DNA from: Circinella minor
Taxonomy: Eukaryota > Mucoromycota > Mucoromycetes > Mucorales > Lichtheimiaceae
Assembly (NCBI GenBank): GCA_016758965.1
Contig: JAEPRB010000025.1
Coordinates: 186,001 to 250,000 of the forward strand
DNA length: 64,000 nt
Direction of reading: 5' to 3'
Shown here: positions 1-11,486 of the stretch, one piece after another
Layout: every line of letters begins with the position of its first letter
How positions within the stretch are numbered: position 1 is the first letter of the stretch
Program-made: the position numbers and the translations under genes
Notes under the pieces: generated by a model
The model's database searches: none
What the model was told of the DNA's origin: nothing
The model's input: the letters and a program-made list of their open reading frames with translations, nothing else

Positions 1-798
1 ATGATACTTATTCATACGTATATTTGAAAACCCTTTGTTGTTGATTACTACGTATCTATATAATTCATCTGTGCTAGAAATATCATAACCTGTTGGTCCT
101 GGGCGTGTATAATTGCAATTATATTGTATTACCTTCATCTCGATCCATAAAAGCTTGAAAATAGAGAATACGTATTTAATATGCTGTTTGACAACAATTT
201 CTATAATTGCGTTACTACAAATTCAGTATTCCTGAAACCTTGTCCCTGATAAACAGGGACGCAAAGTATTACAAGCGATTTTTTTTCTTTGATAAAACTA
301 GCCATTGCGATGGGTAGTTTGGTAAGTAACAAAGTATCCACACTATTTTCATGGTTACAATACGACCCTACTTTTTAAATTTTTGCTTGTTTCTTTAAAC
401 TTGATCTTTTTTCACGTTGGTAATTTTGTGAAAAAAGAAAAATAGATCATTTTCAAATCATTGTAAAATTGTGCTATTACGTTGTGACCATTTTTTTCAT
501 TATTTTGGTCATATGAATTTTTTTTTTATTTTGTATGGAAATACGTAAAGTAAGTAAATGAATATAAAAAAATGGTTGTGGAGGTAAAAGTATGAGTTGA
601 ATGTGAGTATAAAAAAAAGGGGGAGGCGTAAAATATGAATTGAAATAAAAAAAAGAAGAAAGCTTTTTTTTTTGTAAAAATTTTGTTATGTACATCTCAT
701 ATCAACGCCAAGAAGAATGCATAAGAAATAATAATGTATATGAATACGTTTATAAGGGCGGATGAAAAATAATAATAATATTAAAAATGAAAAAAAAA
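1..798. other. AT-rich intergenic DNA
   Basis: I see no gene here. The stretch is rich in A/T runs and short G/A tracts. The short open frames in it have low-complexity Phe/Tyr/Lys content and no family resemblance. The final part is the 3' flank of the IMP dehydrogenase gene that ends at 799. Confidence 0.6.
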
Positions 799-2691
799 TT
801 ATTGGAAAAGTTTCTTTTCATAACTGTGCAAACCGTGGACACCACCTTCTAATTGAGCGGAAGCAGTACGTTTTTCAAAACGAACAGCACCACTATAAAC
901 AGCTTCTTTGAATTCAGAAATGCTTCGGCAACCAATATCTTGAAGAGAGTGTTGCAAACCAGTGATCAAATAAGGAATAAACTTGCGAACGGAACCTTTA
1001 TCGATGACGTTACCAACAACACCTTGGGCGACCTTGACGGTATCACCTTCAGAGAAGTAGCGCTTGGTAGCAGCATTGCCATCCTTACCAGAAGTGTTGC
1101 TCATAGCATCAATGGAACCCATACCACGATAACGCTTCAAACGTTGACCTTCATGATAAAAGTATTCACCGGGGGATTCAGTAGTACCAGCCAACATACC
1201 ACCCATCATGACTGCGGAAGCACCAAGGGCAACAGCCTTGACAATATGACCAACGTTACTAATACCACCATCGGCGATAGTAGGAACACCAAACTTGCGA
1301 GCAAATTCAGAAACACGGTGGACAGCGGTAGCTTGAGGACGACCACAGGCCATGACTTCTTGAGTAATACAAATGGAACCGGAACCCATACCAATACGTA
1401 AACCATCGGCACCGGCAGCAATCAAATTGGCAGCTTGTTCACGAGTAACAACATTACCAGCAATGACGTCTAACTTGGGGAATTTTTCCTTGACCCATTT
1501 GATCATTTCAATTTGGTATACGGAATTACCTTGGGAAGAGTCCAAGACGACAACATCCAAACCGGCCTCAACCAAAAGAGCCAAACGTTCCTTATCATCA
1601 GGACGGGTACCAATAGCAGCACCGCACAACAATTGCTTAGAATCAGCGGACTTGGAAGCAAGGGGGTATTCTTGATTCTTGAGCAAATCAGAACGGGCCA
1701 AAAGAGAGACCAAATGGTATTGATCATCAACAATAGGTAATTTACCTTTCTTGGAAGTCTTTAAAATTTCATTAGCTTGTGCAAGAGTAATATTCTTCTT
1801 GGCAGTGACAAGATCCTTGGTCATAATTTCACTAAGGGGAGTGGTTTCGTCATCATGGAATTGGATATCACGGGCAGTCACCATACCAACCAATTTGGAA
1901 TTCATAGCACCATTTTCTGTTATTTAAATAGGAAAAAAAATTTAAGTTATGTTTCACACATTAATAAAAAAAACGCGGAGAACAGAGATAAAAAAAAATG
2001 CACGGACACACTCCTTTCTCTGGACGTCCCAACCAGATAACTGGGCGTGGCGCCGCCGGAATTGGCAGGGTGTGGAGATGTAGCAAAAAAGAAAAGTAAG
2101 CTATACCTGTAATGGGAATACCGCAGAAACCAGATTTTTCCTTGATGGCAATGACATCGGCAACAGTATGGTTAGGTGACAAGACAACAGGATCAACAAT
2201 GAAGCCGTTTTCAAACTTCTTGACCTTACGGACCATTTCAGCTTGTTCTTCAGCAGAGCAGTTATGATGAATAATACCAATACCACCAAGCAACTATTAA
2301 AAATAAATAAAAATTAAAGCTTAGATGTTGGTTTTCCCATCATAATTACAAGAACTACACACTCCATTTTTTTCACACGGTCTTTTTTTCCCAAAACAAC
2401 CACAAATATAAAACTTACAGCCATGGAGATAGCCATCTCAGTTTCAGTGACAGTATCCATGGGAGAAGACATTAAAGGAGTACGAAGAGTGATGTTCTTT
2501 GTAATCTTGGATTCCAATGAAGTAATATGAGCAGAGAAATCAATAAAACCAGGAAGAATCAAAAAATCATTATATGTCAAACCACCACTCAATTGAGGGT
2601 CAAGAAGTTGTTCAACAGAAAGACCATCAAGACTAGTATATTTAGTCAATTCAGCAGCAGCTTGCGAAGGATCAAGAATTTGTTGAGACAT
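799..2691 (-). CDS. IMD: Inosine-5'-monophosphate dehydrogenase
   Basis: IMP dehydrogenase oxidises IMP to XMP with NAD+, the committed step of guanine nucleotide synthesis in the cytosol. Three exons read in frame: 2691-2419, 2293-2107 and 1916-799, giving 525 residues, the usual family length. The N-terminal part has the family signature around [13 protein letters not shown]. The two CBS regulatory domains lie at about residues 115-235. The catalytic loop GSGSICIT places the active-site Cys near residue 336 and is followed by the IMP-binding DGGI and GGMLAGT segments. The protein ends in a basic tail before TAA. The ATG at 2691 is the first Met of the conserved N-terminus. A run of Cs at about 2780-2789 (Gs on the coding strand) lies about 90 bases upstream. 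A 182-residue open frame on the opposite strand (853-1401) is a shadow. Identification is very secure; exon borders are inferred. Confidence 0.96.
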
Positions 2692-3808
2692 AGTGTATGT
2701 TTATATTATTATTATTTAAAAAAAAAGCAGAATTTTATTTGATAAAATAAAAAAGGGTGTGTTTTGGGAAGGGGGTTTGTAAGCCCCCCCCCTCTTTGCA
2801 GAGGAGGGAACGGCACCTCTTTTTATACTTTTCATCGGGGTTTAAGGGCTTGTGACCGGTCTTTTGATCTTTATCCAATGAAAAATTTTTCTTAACTACT
2901 TTTTTTTTTCGTGTTCAGCATCGCCCACAACACGGCAAGATGTGGAAGATCTTGTTCTCTTTAGCGGACTAGAAAAAGTTTTTTTTTCTTTTTTTGCACT
3001 ACATTAATCAGTTAATCACCATTGGCAATTGATAACACCCTCGCTTCCCTCCCATATGTTTAGTAATACAAACAGCAAAAATACAACTTGGTTGTACGGG
3101 GTATAAAAGGGGCTTATACAAACACTGATAGACTCTATATATAAACTATCTCTACTTTTTCACTTTATCAACTGATTAAATATAAAATTATAAACGAGGG
3201 AAGCCAGTTCAAAAATCCATGGTATTTTCATTAGTCTGACTGAGAAAATAAAGATAATAATAAATATTTAAATGATGTGATTGGCACTTCGGAATATAAG
3301 CGCTCTAAAAAAAAACTTTACTACTCGGTGTCACATACTGCTTGTACGTACATCGCTTTTGTTGATGGAAAGCTAAAAAACTTTTCATACATCCATCTTG
3401 TCAAACCAAATATCACCGCTCATATCCAAACTTATGAAAGTCAGACATACCACATATTTCAAGCTGCTTTTGTTTGGATACTGATGAGTTTGTAAAAAAT
3501 ATAATTTTTAATTTCCATAGAAGTTCGAGAAATTTATCCATCGTCAGCCTCAAAGCGCGCAGCAAAACAGCTTTTTTAAATTTTGGGGAGTGCCACAGTA
3601 ACGCGGCTAATGGATTTTTGTTTTGTTTATTCATCGATTATTAAGCTCCTAGATACTTGTATACTGGAAAGAGAAGAGAATTTTAAAACACTATTAATAC
3701 TTGTGGCAATTCAAAACAATTGAGCGTTTTCTTCAACAATTTTATTGAATTTTTTTTTTTAAAATAATCATACTTGTCCTTGATATCTTCGATATGTAAC
3801 CCGCAATG
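2692..3808. other. Intergenic region with a TATA-like box and a C-run
   Basis: This is the upstream region of the IMP dehydrogenase gene. It contains a G-run followed by a C-run (about 2765-2790) that could form a hairpin. A plus-strand TATAAAA at about 3102-3108 is preceded by a GC-rich base cluster. No convincing coding sequence follows the TATA-like box. The frame at 3277-3495 begins with GTG and resembles nothing I know. The box may serve a non-coding transcript or be chance. Confidence 0.4.
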
Positions 3809-3942
3809 TCGCACTTTTGACTTGACAAAATGATAATTTAAGTTTTACAGAAAGGAGGTTTTCAACTTTGCAGAAATCCTTGTAGGTTTGTATTATAGAA
3901 GGGACAAAGTTAAATTATCATTCTGTCAAGTCAAAAATGCGA
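3809..3942. repeat. Small hairpin element (MITE-like), 134 bp
   Basis: The first 32 bases (3809-3840) are the reverse complement of the last 32 (3911-3942) with two mismatches. The core of each arm is TTTTGACTTGACA followed by ATGATAATTTA. The roughly 70-base centre carries no gene. This is the shape of a miniature inverted-repeat element or of a strong hairpin transcript. No clear target-site duplication was seen. Confidence 0.7.
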
Positions 3943-4265
3943 TTCCACAAACCATAGGAAAGAGGAAATCAATACATAAATTTGAAGTACGCTGGGAAGA
4001 TTTTTTAAACATAGTCTTTATTCACATTCTTTAATAACATTTATATTTTTAATCAACATACCAGATGAGGATATGTTATGTTAATTTGAGCGTTTTAGCC
4101 ATACAATGACAAATCAGTTATCATTAACATCACATTCTATAAACAATAGCAATTCCATATATGTAATTTTTTCTTTTGACTATTATTTATTTATATATAC
4201 GTATATGAACAAATGGATGAAAGGATGACGATGATGATGATGATGAATGGAATAACATTTTTTTT
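3943..4265. other. AT-rich 3' flank of the eIF2B alpha gene
   Basis: No gene is seen. The end of the stretch has a GATGAT-rich microsatellite (about 4226-4245) just past the stop codon of the minus-strand gene that ends at 4266. Confidence 0.5.
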
Positions 4266-5896
4266 CTACAAATACAACTTGATAAGTTCATCACTAACAC
4301 CACTAGGAGTAAGAACACCTAAATCTGTCAATAACAAGGTTACATATTGAGGAGGTGTATAATCTACGGATGGGTTTGTAGCTTCCAAAGATGCTTCTGA
4401 ATCTTCATTACTACTAAATGATTTCCGCCGTGAAGTAAAGCTTACAATTTCAGGTGTAGCAGCAGGTAAATCATATTGATTAAGAGGATATACACGAACA
4501 AATTTGTAACTAAGTAACAAATCAATTTAGTTAGTTATGATACAATGTTTCTAGGTCACTATTGGTATGTTTTACAATTCTGTCTTATTAGTACCTTTCT
4601 GCTACTGCATAAACTGGTTTTCCAAGAGTATTAGCAACGAGTGCAATTTGATATGTTCCAACCTAATATATAAAGGTTATATAAATTATTAAGCATAGTC
4701 AGTATCACTATTATTATGATGATTCAATCCATCCAAATTATATCTGTCTTACCTGATTAATAACACCTCCATTTTCTACAACACCTTCAGCACCAACGAA
4801 AACCATATCTACTTTATCTACAATATATCCAACAGCCGAATCAAGAATTGCTCGACAAGGAATACCTGCTTCCTTTAACGCTTTAACTGCATTTAAACTA
4901 AAAAACAAATATGTTCGTTAATTATCACCTTATCCAACCTTCTTTTTTTTTTGTTCCAATGATTACAAAACAAAATAGATAAAATAAAAAGAAACATGTT
5001 TTGTTTTTTCTTACCCTTCACTATTAGGTCGACCTTCTGTAACATATACCTTAAACCGTTTATTTTGTACATTAGCAGCATGATATAAAACACTCATAAC
5101 AACACGAGAATATGCGTGTACTAAAATGACTGAATTATCTTGAACAAATTCGGCACCAATTTCTGCTGCCTTAATTCTTGCTGTACATGCTTTTTCCAAA
5201 ATCAATGTTGCTCGTGACAAAAGATGATCCTTGAAATCATCAAAACTTTTAGTTGAAAGCTATATTATATTTATATAATTTACTTTGTTAGTTACAATAA
5301 TCCCTTTTGATTCTCTTTCGTAACGGTATATATAGACGAGTAGCCTATCAAAAATACCACACATACTGAAAAATCATGCGCGTTTCTCGTAACAAATCGC
5401 ATAAATAGATCAACGCCAGCTAAAGTGGCAATAGTTGCTTTATGTTGACCTTGTACTGTACGTCGTGGTTTTTGAGAATCGTCTCGGATCGCTTGTGCAG
5501 CTCCTTCTAACGTTTCCATGAATTCTGACATTGTGGGTGCTATATATATATCCAACAAAGTAAACAATCAATTGAATCGTCCAAATATTATTATTCAATC
5601 AAACACTATCATAGTAAATCCTGTTTTTTTTTCTTTCCCTTTTTATTTGTATTACCTGCATTATCGCGTACAAATTCAGTTAAAGCTTTAAAGATGGCAA
5701 CAGGTGTTGATATTTCCTATTCGTTTTTTTTTTTTTTTTACCATTTTTCAATAACAAATGAGTTTTATTATACGTTCAAAAAAAACAAATAAGAAATAAA
5801 TTCTTTTATTGAAAATAAGAAATATCTTACAGGATCTTGTAAAAAGGTTTGATACAGGGAAATAACACCTGTTTCGCCGTTAGTTGATTCTGCCAT
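4266..5896 (-). CDS. GCN3: Translation initiation factor eIF2B subunit alpha
   Basis: This is the alpha (regulatory) subunit of eIF2B, the guanine nucleotide exchange factor for eIF2. In yeast the orthologue Gcn3 senses phosphorylated eIF2 in the general amino-acid control response. Seven exons join in frame: 5896-5831, 5716-5656, 5539-5367, 5259-5015, 4897-4753, 4662-4595 and 4509-4266, giving 333 residues. Family landmarks are [16 protein letters not shown], the [10 protein letters not shown] loop, [11 protein letters not shown] and the C-terminal [20 protein letters not shown]. The length is slightly above the roughly 305 of animals. A Ser/Glu-rich insert ([15 protein letters not shown]) near the C-terminus accounts for part of the extra. 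The start is the only Met giving a normal N-terminus. The name is secure; the gene symbol follows yeast usage. Confidence 0.95.
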
Positions 5897-6334
5897 GGAT
5901 TAAACTGTATATATATATATAAAATGGAAAAAAAAAGAAAAGAAAATCTCGAGAATAATGACAACTCTGAGTATTCGTGAGTCAAAAAAAAAAAACTTTC
6001 GGTTTCCAAATTAAGGCACTCCTTCTTTTCGTTGACTGTTGATTATTGTTTGTGTACAATGTTGTTGATATAAATGTTTTGGTTATTCTATTCAACTTTT
6101 ATTTCGTACTATATTCAGCCCAACAATACAATAATACAAAAAACATTATTTTATACCAACGATCATCTTTTTATACATATAAAACATTATTTATTTAAAA
6201 AAAAAATTATATTGTTCAACTCAAAAAAATAAATGTGATGAGTTAGCTTTTCTCTTTTCATAACTTGAAGGAAAAATTTAGTTGATTCATTACGTAAATT
6301 AGTATTTTCTTCATTAAAATTATTGTAATTAAAG
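5897..6334. other. Intergenic DNA between eIF2B alpha and the methyltransferase
   Basis: This 438-base stretch is the promoter of the eIF2B alpha gene and the 3' flank of the methyltransferase gene. It is AT-rich, with no additional gene or clear motif. Confidence 0.5.
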
Positions 6335-7731
6335 TTATTTGGTAGCATAAATAAGTCTAAATCGTGTAGAAACTTGATGCGAATGTGCTTCTTCAATCAA
6401 TGCTTGTTGGACTGTTTGATCATATTCTTGAGGAGTAGCTGAGGTTAATTCAGTCACCATCACCTTCACGGCAGGTAATGCCAATTTTTGAATAGCAAGA
6501 AACATTTCACCTGGTTCACCTCCCCATGGCCCTATATGTTAAATCACATTTTTATTAATTTTTATTAGCTTGTAATTTTTATCACTAAACAATCTCACCA
6601 ACAATCAAAATAATAAATCCATAGACAATAAAAAAAAAAAGAAGGAAAATCATTACCAATGGGGACATCATAATTAACATCCTTAATAGTTTGAAAACCT
6701 GCTGTTTCCAAGATAGAAGATACTTTATCTGCAATAAATGAATCAAGACCACGAGAGTCCATAGCTTGCTGAACTATAGATCCGAGTATAGTTTTTGTTT
6801 TAATTAAAATAAAAATCAACTACTTATATATATGAATGTGAAATTAAATTAAATTAAAATTCTTACTCCAAGAAGTGATACGAGCAAAAGCAGGGCTTGC
6901 ATTTGAATAATCATTAATCAATTCCAATATTTCAATGGCACCTTTTGGTTTCAATACTCGCTTTATTTCAGCAACTGAAGAACTGTATTGATCAACAGAT
7001 AATCCCATTACCAAAAATCGCTGAAAAACAAAATCAAAAGAACCATCATCAAAATCAAGTCCAGTACCAGCATTCATACGTTTGAAGGTGACATTGGAAG
7101 GTAAATCTTTGGTAACGAAAACGTCAGCCATATCGATACCAACAAATTGAGAATTTGGGTATAATGCAGCCATATCCTAAAAAGCAAACAAGCAAACAAG
7201 CAAAAAATTTAGAAAAATTAATGCAAAATTATCTTTTTATCTGATGTATTAAACAATATATAAAAATCATCAATTTTTTTCCTACCAAAGTCCACCATCC
7301 TGGTCCACAGCCAACGTCCAATACCCGAATTCCTTTTTCTAATTGCTCATGCATATCTGACTTGTACAACCTGTGCGATTATTTAAAAAGAATTATTAAT
7401 TAAAAATAATAATATTGTTTTGGTATCTTGTTTTGCTTGTAGATTTACCCGTTCATCAACTCTCTATAATACCAATTATGTAAAAACCAAAAAATGTCAA
7501 TCGTTGCTGATTTAAAATGAATAAAATATTTAAATGTACAAACAAAAAATTTACATACTTCCAGAGATCATGATTAAGTTTAAGTCGTTTTACTTCATCT
7601 TGATCACTTGGTAAAATATAAGCAACATTGGCATCATTTGCAAGACGTCGACCACCACTTATACGAAATGTAGTATTAGCTGTAGTTTTAAGAACTTCAT
7701 TACGAAATTCTGTTGTTGTCGTGGTCTCCAT
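6335..7731 (-). CDS. SAM-dependent class I methyltransferase
   Basis: This is a Rossmann-fold methyltransferase of the fungal UMTA/LaeA-like kind; its substrate cannot be told. Six exons read in frame: 7731-7559, 7463-7449 (only 15 bases), 7370-7286, 7176-6867, 6773-6657 and 6531-6335, giving 298 residues. Motif I is VLDVGCGPGWWT at about residue 82. It is followed by the acidic end of strand beta-2 in QFVGIDMAD, then FDFVFQRF and a motif near VLKPKGAIEILE. The N-terminal line with GGRRLANDANVAYILPSDQDE is typical of this fungal group. There is no signal peptide or membrane segment. The open frame seen downstream at 6187-6396 is out of frame with the last exon. The gene stands alone, with no secondary-metabolite neighbours to suggest a LaeA role. 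Confidence 0.85.
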
Positions 7732-8239
7732 TATGATTTTACTAAAAGGTAGATAATAAATATATTTAAAGTTGTTAATTGTATGAAATTATATAACTAT
7801 CTTACACTGTATTTATATATATTATTTTTCAATTCTTTATTATGTAAATACTTCTTGATCATTGGCCAATATCGGTCAATGTAAAAAAAAATTGATCTTC
7901 CCAACGTTGTAAATTTTTTTACTCCTGATTAATGCATTTCTTCGATTTATATCCCCTTTTGGAAATAACATGGTTACAACAGCAAGAAAAAAACACGTGT
8001 TAAAATAGGGGTTTTTCCAACCATAAATAAAACCTTTTGTTAATTCTTATCTACTACGTATAGTAGTCGTAGCGTTTAAACCTATTTTTTTCTATATACT
8101 TTCATAAATTAAACATATACGTAAATGGAAGAATCCACTTAAAACGATCACAATTCAAAATCAATGTCGTAGGGTGTCTTCAATGAATTCGACAAGCTCA
8201 AAAAAAGAGCGATTTGGATCAAGTTTTACAATAGTTAAT
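7732..8239. other. Intergenic DNA upstream of the methyltransferase
   Basis: This 508-base AT-rich spacer lies between two minus-strand genes. I see no gene. It should hold the methyltransferase promoter and the carboxypeptidase polyadenylation region. Confidence 0.5.
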
Positions 8240-10986
8240 TTATTCATGTTTAAAATTTTTAAAATTTGTATCTGCATACATGGCTGAAAGTGGGTTGAGT
8301 GTCATATTACTAATCCATGCTTGAAACATGGCCAAAGAAGGAAGTGGCTGATAATAAGGAACCTATTATATATTCACAAAAAATCACACAAAAAAAATAA
8401 TCAAAATATTAATTCAAAAGTTGTAAAATGTTTTTTTTTTTTTGAGAAAAAAAAAGTAAAGGCAATTTTTCTTGTTATTACCACATGTCCTGCTTGATAA
8501 ACCCGAATAAATGTCAAAGGACCCCAAGATTTTATTTGTCCAACTTCACGGTTATTTATTATCCAAGGCTCCAAAGATCGTTCACGGTATTTGTCTGTAT
8601 AGTACCACGGGAGAGCATTGAATAATGCATTATTCCCGTACTACGTAATAGTATATATATATATATATATATATTAATAATAATTTTTGTAATTACTATA
8701 TTTTCTTTTGTTGTCTAATTATGATATATATTACTATTCACCCAGTTACAAAGATAGTCCACATCACCAACAAATACGAGGACTCTGACTCCATGATTTA
8801 GTAGAAAACTAATAGATGAACTTGAAGAACGAGCACTGTACATATATTTGATATATAAATTATTAATAAAGTGATGTTAAATTATATTTTTGTCTTGAAA
8901 TATATATATGCATGATGATGATACTTTACTTGTCTCCAGTTTCTAGAAACGGTACCTATACCAATAAATATATCATTTGCTCAATCAGTATTTCTTTTTT
9001 TTTGACATTCTCGTCTATTTATACGTATAGGGAAATACGGTAGAAACATACTCTAACAGAAGCTTTACATTCTGTATATATAGTGTCTGCACCAATATGT
9101 TGACGTGTTGAATCAAGATTTAAAAATCGTGTATATGTTTGAGGAGGTGTATCTTGAACTGCAGGTATACGAATATCAGTAGTACTTTGACCTGTAGTAA
9201 CAAACAAGTTTTCGATTTCGACACATGTGTTTCGAGCCTTATAACAATCTGCTACAGTATTGGTATCAGCACATTGTTTTACTATGTATATGAATATTAT
9301 ATATATATATACATACATATACCAATAAAAAATAGATAGATATTTAGTTTTTTCTTAACTATTAGCAGTCCATATAATATGATGTATCATTTGTATTATC
9401 TTGTTAAAAATAAAAAATAAAATTAGAAATACTTTACATAATGATGCACACTTTTTATTAAAAATCTCTGCCATTCGTTTACATGTTTCTTGTGAAGCAG
9501 TGAATGGATCTATCATGTCATTGTTTTTTTTTTAAAAAAAAGAGTAATTTTATCACAGACTGTCTGTCAGTGTTCTACTCACAAGAAGTTCACCAAAAGT
9601 AAAGTTTTTTGTTTTGAATTTGGAATAGAGGTTATACTCACTTGAAGAATTACAAGCCATTTGAGCACTTGATTGGCTATATAAAAACAGCTTCATGTAA
9701 GATAACAAATACGTAAATACGTAAACTTTTGATTGGTATCATTATTAAGAAGAAGGATCACTGAAACTTACTAGTGATAAAATGGATCAATATATGGATT
9801 ACCATAAGCAACAGACTTTAACAAAATAATTTGATCTTCATCATTATTATCATTCTCAGAAGAAGAAAAAATATTGGTTTTGATCATTAAATTTTTTTCA
9901 ATAATATGTCGAGCATATTCTGATACAAAACGTCCAGCATAAGATTCACCAAACATATGAAATGGAAGTTTCCTATATTGTGGGAACATTTCAAAAAAGA
10001 GTTGCAAACATTCGTATACATAGTATGCTCCATCTTCGGTTCTATTAATTGTTCCGGTACCATAAGAAAAACCAGTACCAGCAGGCTATATATATTAATA
10101 AGTTCATGTGAGATAAGAAGTATTGTATTATTATTCGTTATGTTTGTGAACTGTACATTCCTGTACATCTCTAAATGTAGTAGTAACGCTTCAAAAATAA
10201 AGCTAAATTAGAGTAGTAAAGAATGTTTGAATATATATTATATTTTTTTTTAAACAAACCTGATCCAAAAATAAAATATTTGAATATCGATGCCAACTAT
10301 AAGGGTTATAAACAGTTTTCATGTTGAACCCATCATCTGTTACTTTACAGGGACCTGGCCCAGTAAATAGACCACTAATATAATAAATCGAATGGGGAAA
10401 AAAGGTTGTCAAGTATAGACACAAATAAGAAAGTAGGGTAAAATAGTATTGTAATAGAAGAGAAGTCTTCATAAATATTTACCCCATACTTGAACATCCA
10501 GGACCACCATTTAACCATACTTATCAATTTAAAATTATTAGTTAGTATCCCGATCTTTACGAGTAATATATATATGTATATGTCAATATTTACATGTGAA
10601 AGGAGCATCTTCAATCTTTTTGCTCTCAAAGAACCAAAAAAAGTAATGAACATCTTTTGAATTGATATCAAAATATCCTGAATACTAGAGAATAATTACT
10701 TGATAAATAATCTATAATAATATGCATTTCTTTTTTATTATTATTGGTGCCTATTTTTTTTTACCTGAATCACATTAGGATCACATAATTCAGGTTGAGT
10801 AAAACGAATCGATAAATCAGGATTCCTGTTACTAGTGAATGAAGTCATTTTATTATTATTACTGGATAAGAAAGGTATCGTAGTAGTCGTGTCAGCCTGT
10901 TGACCATTTTGATTACTATTATTGTATTGTAATGGAAAAGTTTTTATATAAAAATGCCATAGTAACGTAATCCACGACATTGTCAT
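8240..10986 (-). CDS. Serine carboxypeptidase (peptidase family S10, CPY-like)
   Basis: This is a secretory or vacuolar carboxypeptidase that removes C-terminal residues. Twelve exons join in frame: 10986-10765, 10684-10594, 10519-10483, 10374-10260, 10085-9772, 9676-9642, 9509-9438, 9281-9052, 8955-8930, 8835-8742, 8640-8482 and 8362-8240, giving about 505 residues. Family landmarks are LWLNGGPGCSSMG, PAGTGFSYG, the nucleophile motif GESYAG (Ser about 203), GDVDYLCNW carrying the catalytic Asp (about 404-412), and AGHV with the catalytic His (about 464). The Cys pattern and Asn-X-Ser/Thr sites fit an exported glycoprotein. The N-terminus has a short hydrophobic stretch but is not a textbook signal peptide. 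An in-frame TTG lies three codons upstream; the first ATG at 10986 was chosen. An Asn/Asp/Glu-rich insert (about residues 228-245) is unusual. The name is secure; the subtype is not. Confidence 0.93.
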
Positions 10987-11486
10987 GACCACCAATCATA
11001 TAAAGCGTAAAAGGAGAGAGACAAGAAAATGACTTTATTTTATGTCAGCAATAATGTTGTTGCCATAGAGAAAACTCTAAAACTTTTGGGTACACGAGTA
11101 TTTTAGACTTCAAAAAAAAAAAGGACTTAATTATCCGCATCCTTGGTTTTATATTTTAATTTTGCATGAATTCTAGTAATGAAACATCACTTTCTCAGCC
11201 ACCAAAAAATGCTTGACAAAAAGATTAAAAACATATAGAACAACGTTAGAGTTAAAGGAGATGGAAGATGGAGGGGAGAAAAGGGAGAGCGGAGAGTTTC
11301 GTTTTTTTATGGAGAACGCGAAATAAACGCGCTTTTTGTGGTTTGAAACTTGAAATATTTATTTTCATGTCCGAACGCGTTAAGCAAAGAGACAAAGAGA
11401 GGAAAGAGGGGACGAAAAAAAAAGTTACCACTTTCTTTTTTTTTTTTTTTTTTTGTGTGTCTAATATTATATTTAATCTTTAACAA
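10987..11486. promoter_or_regulatory. Divergent promoter between carboxypeptidase and APSES factor, with MCB/SCB-like sites
   Basis: This 500-base region separates two divergent genes. Near the plus-strand APSES gene it contains ACGCGAAA (about 11316-11323), AAACGCGC (about 11326-11333) and a perfect ACGCGT (about 11375-11380). In yeasts, MBF binds ACGCGT and SBF binds CRCGAAA, and the DNA-binding subunits of both are APSES proteins. The cluster therefore suggests autoregulation. A purine-rich stretch (about 11259-11296) and a pyrimidine-rich run just before the ATG (about 11429-11452) are also present. The sites are seen; their function is inferred. Confidence 0.6.

Noticed and set aside
853..1401. 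182-residue plus-strand open frame
   Set aside because: It lies wholly antisense to the conserved third exon of IMP dehydrogenase and has Thr/Asn-rich shadow composition.
3277..3495. 72-residue plus-strand frame after a TATA-like box
   Set aside because: It starts with GTG, has no family resemblance and no codon pattern unlike the flanking DNA.
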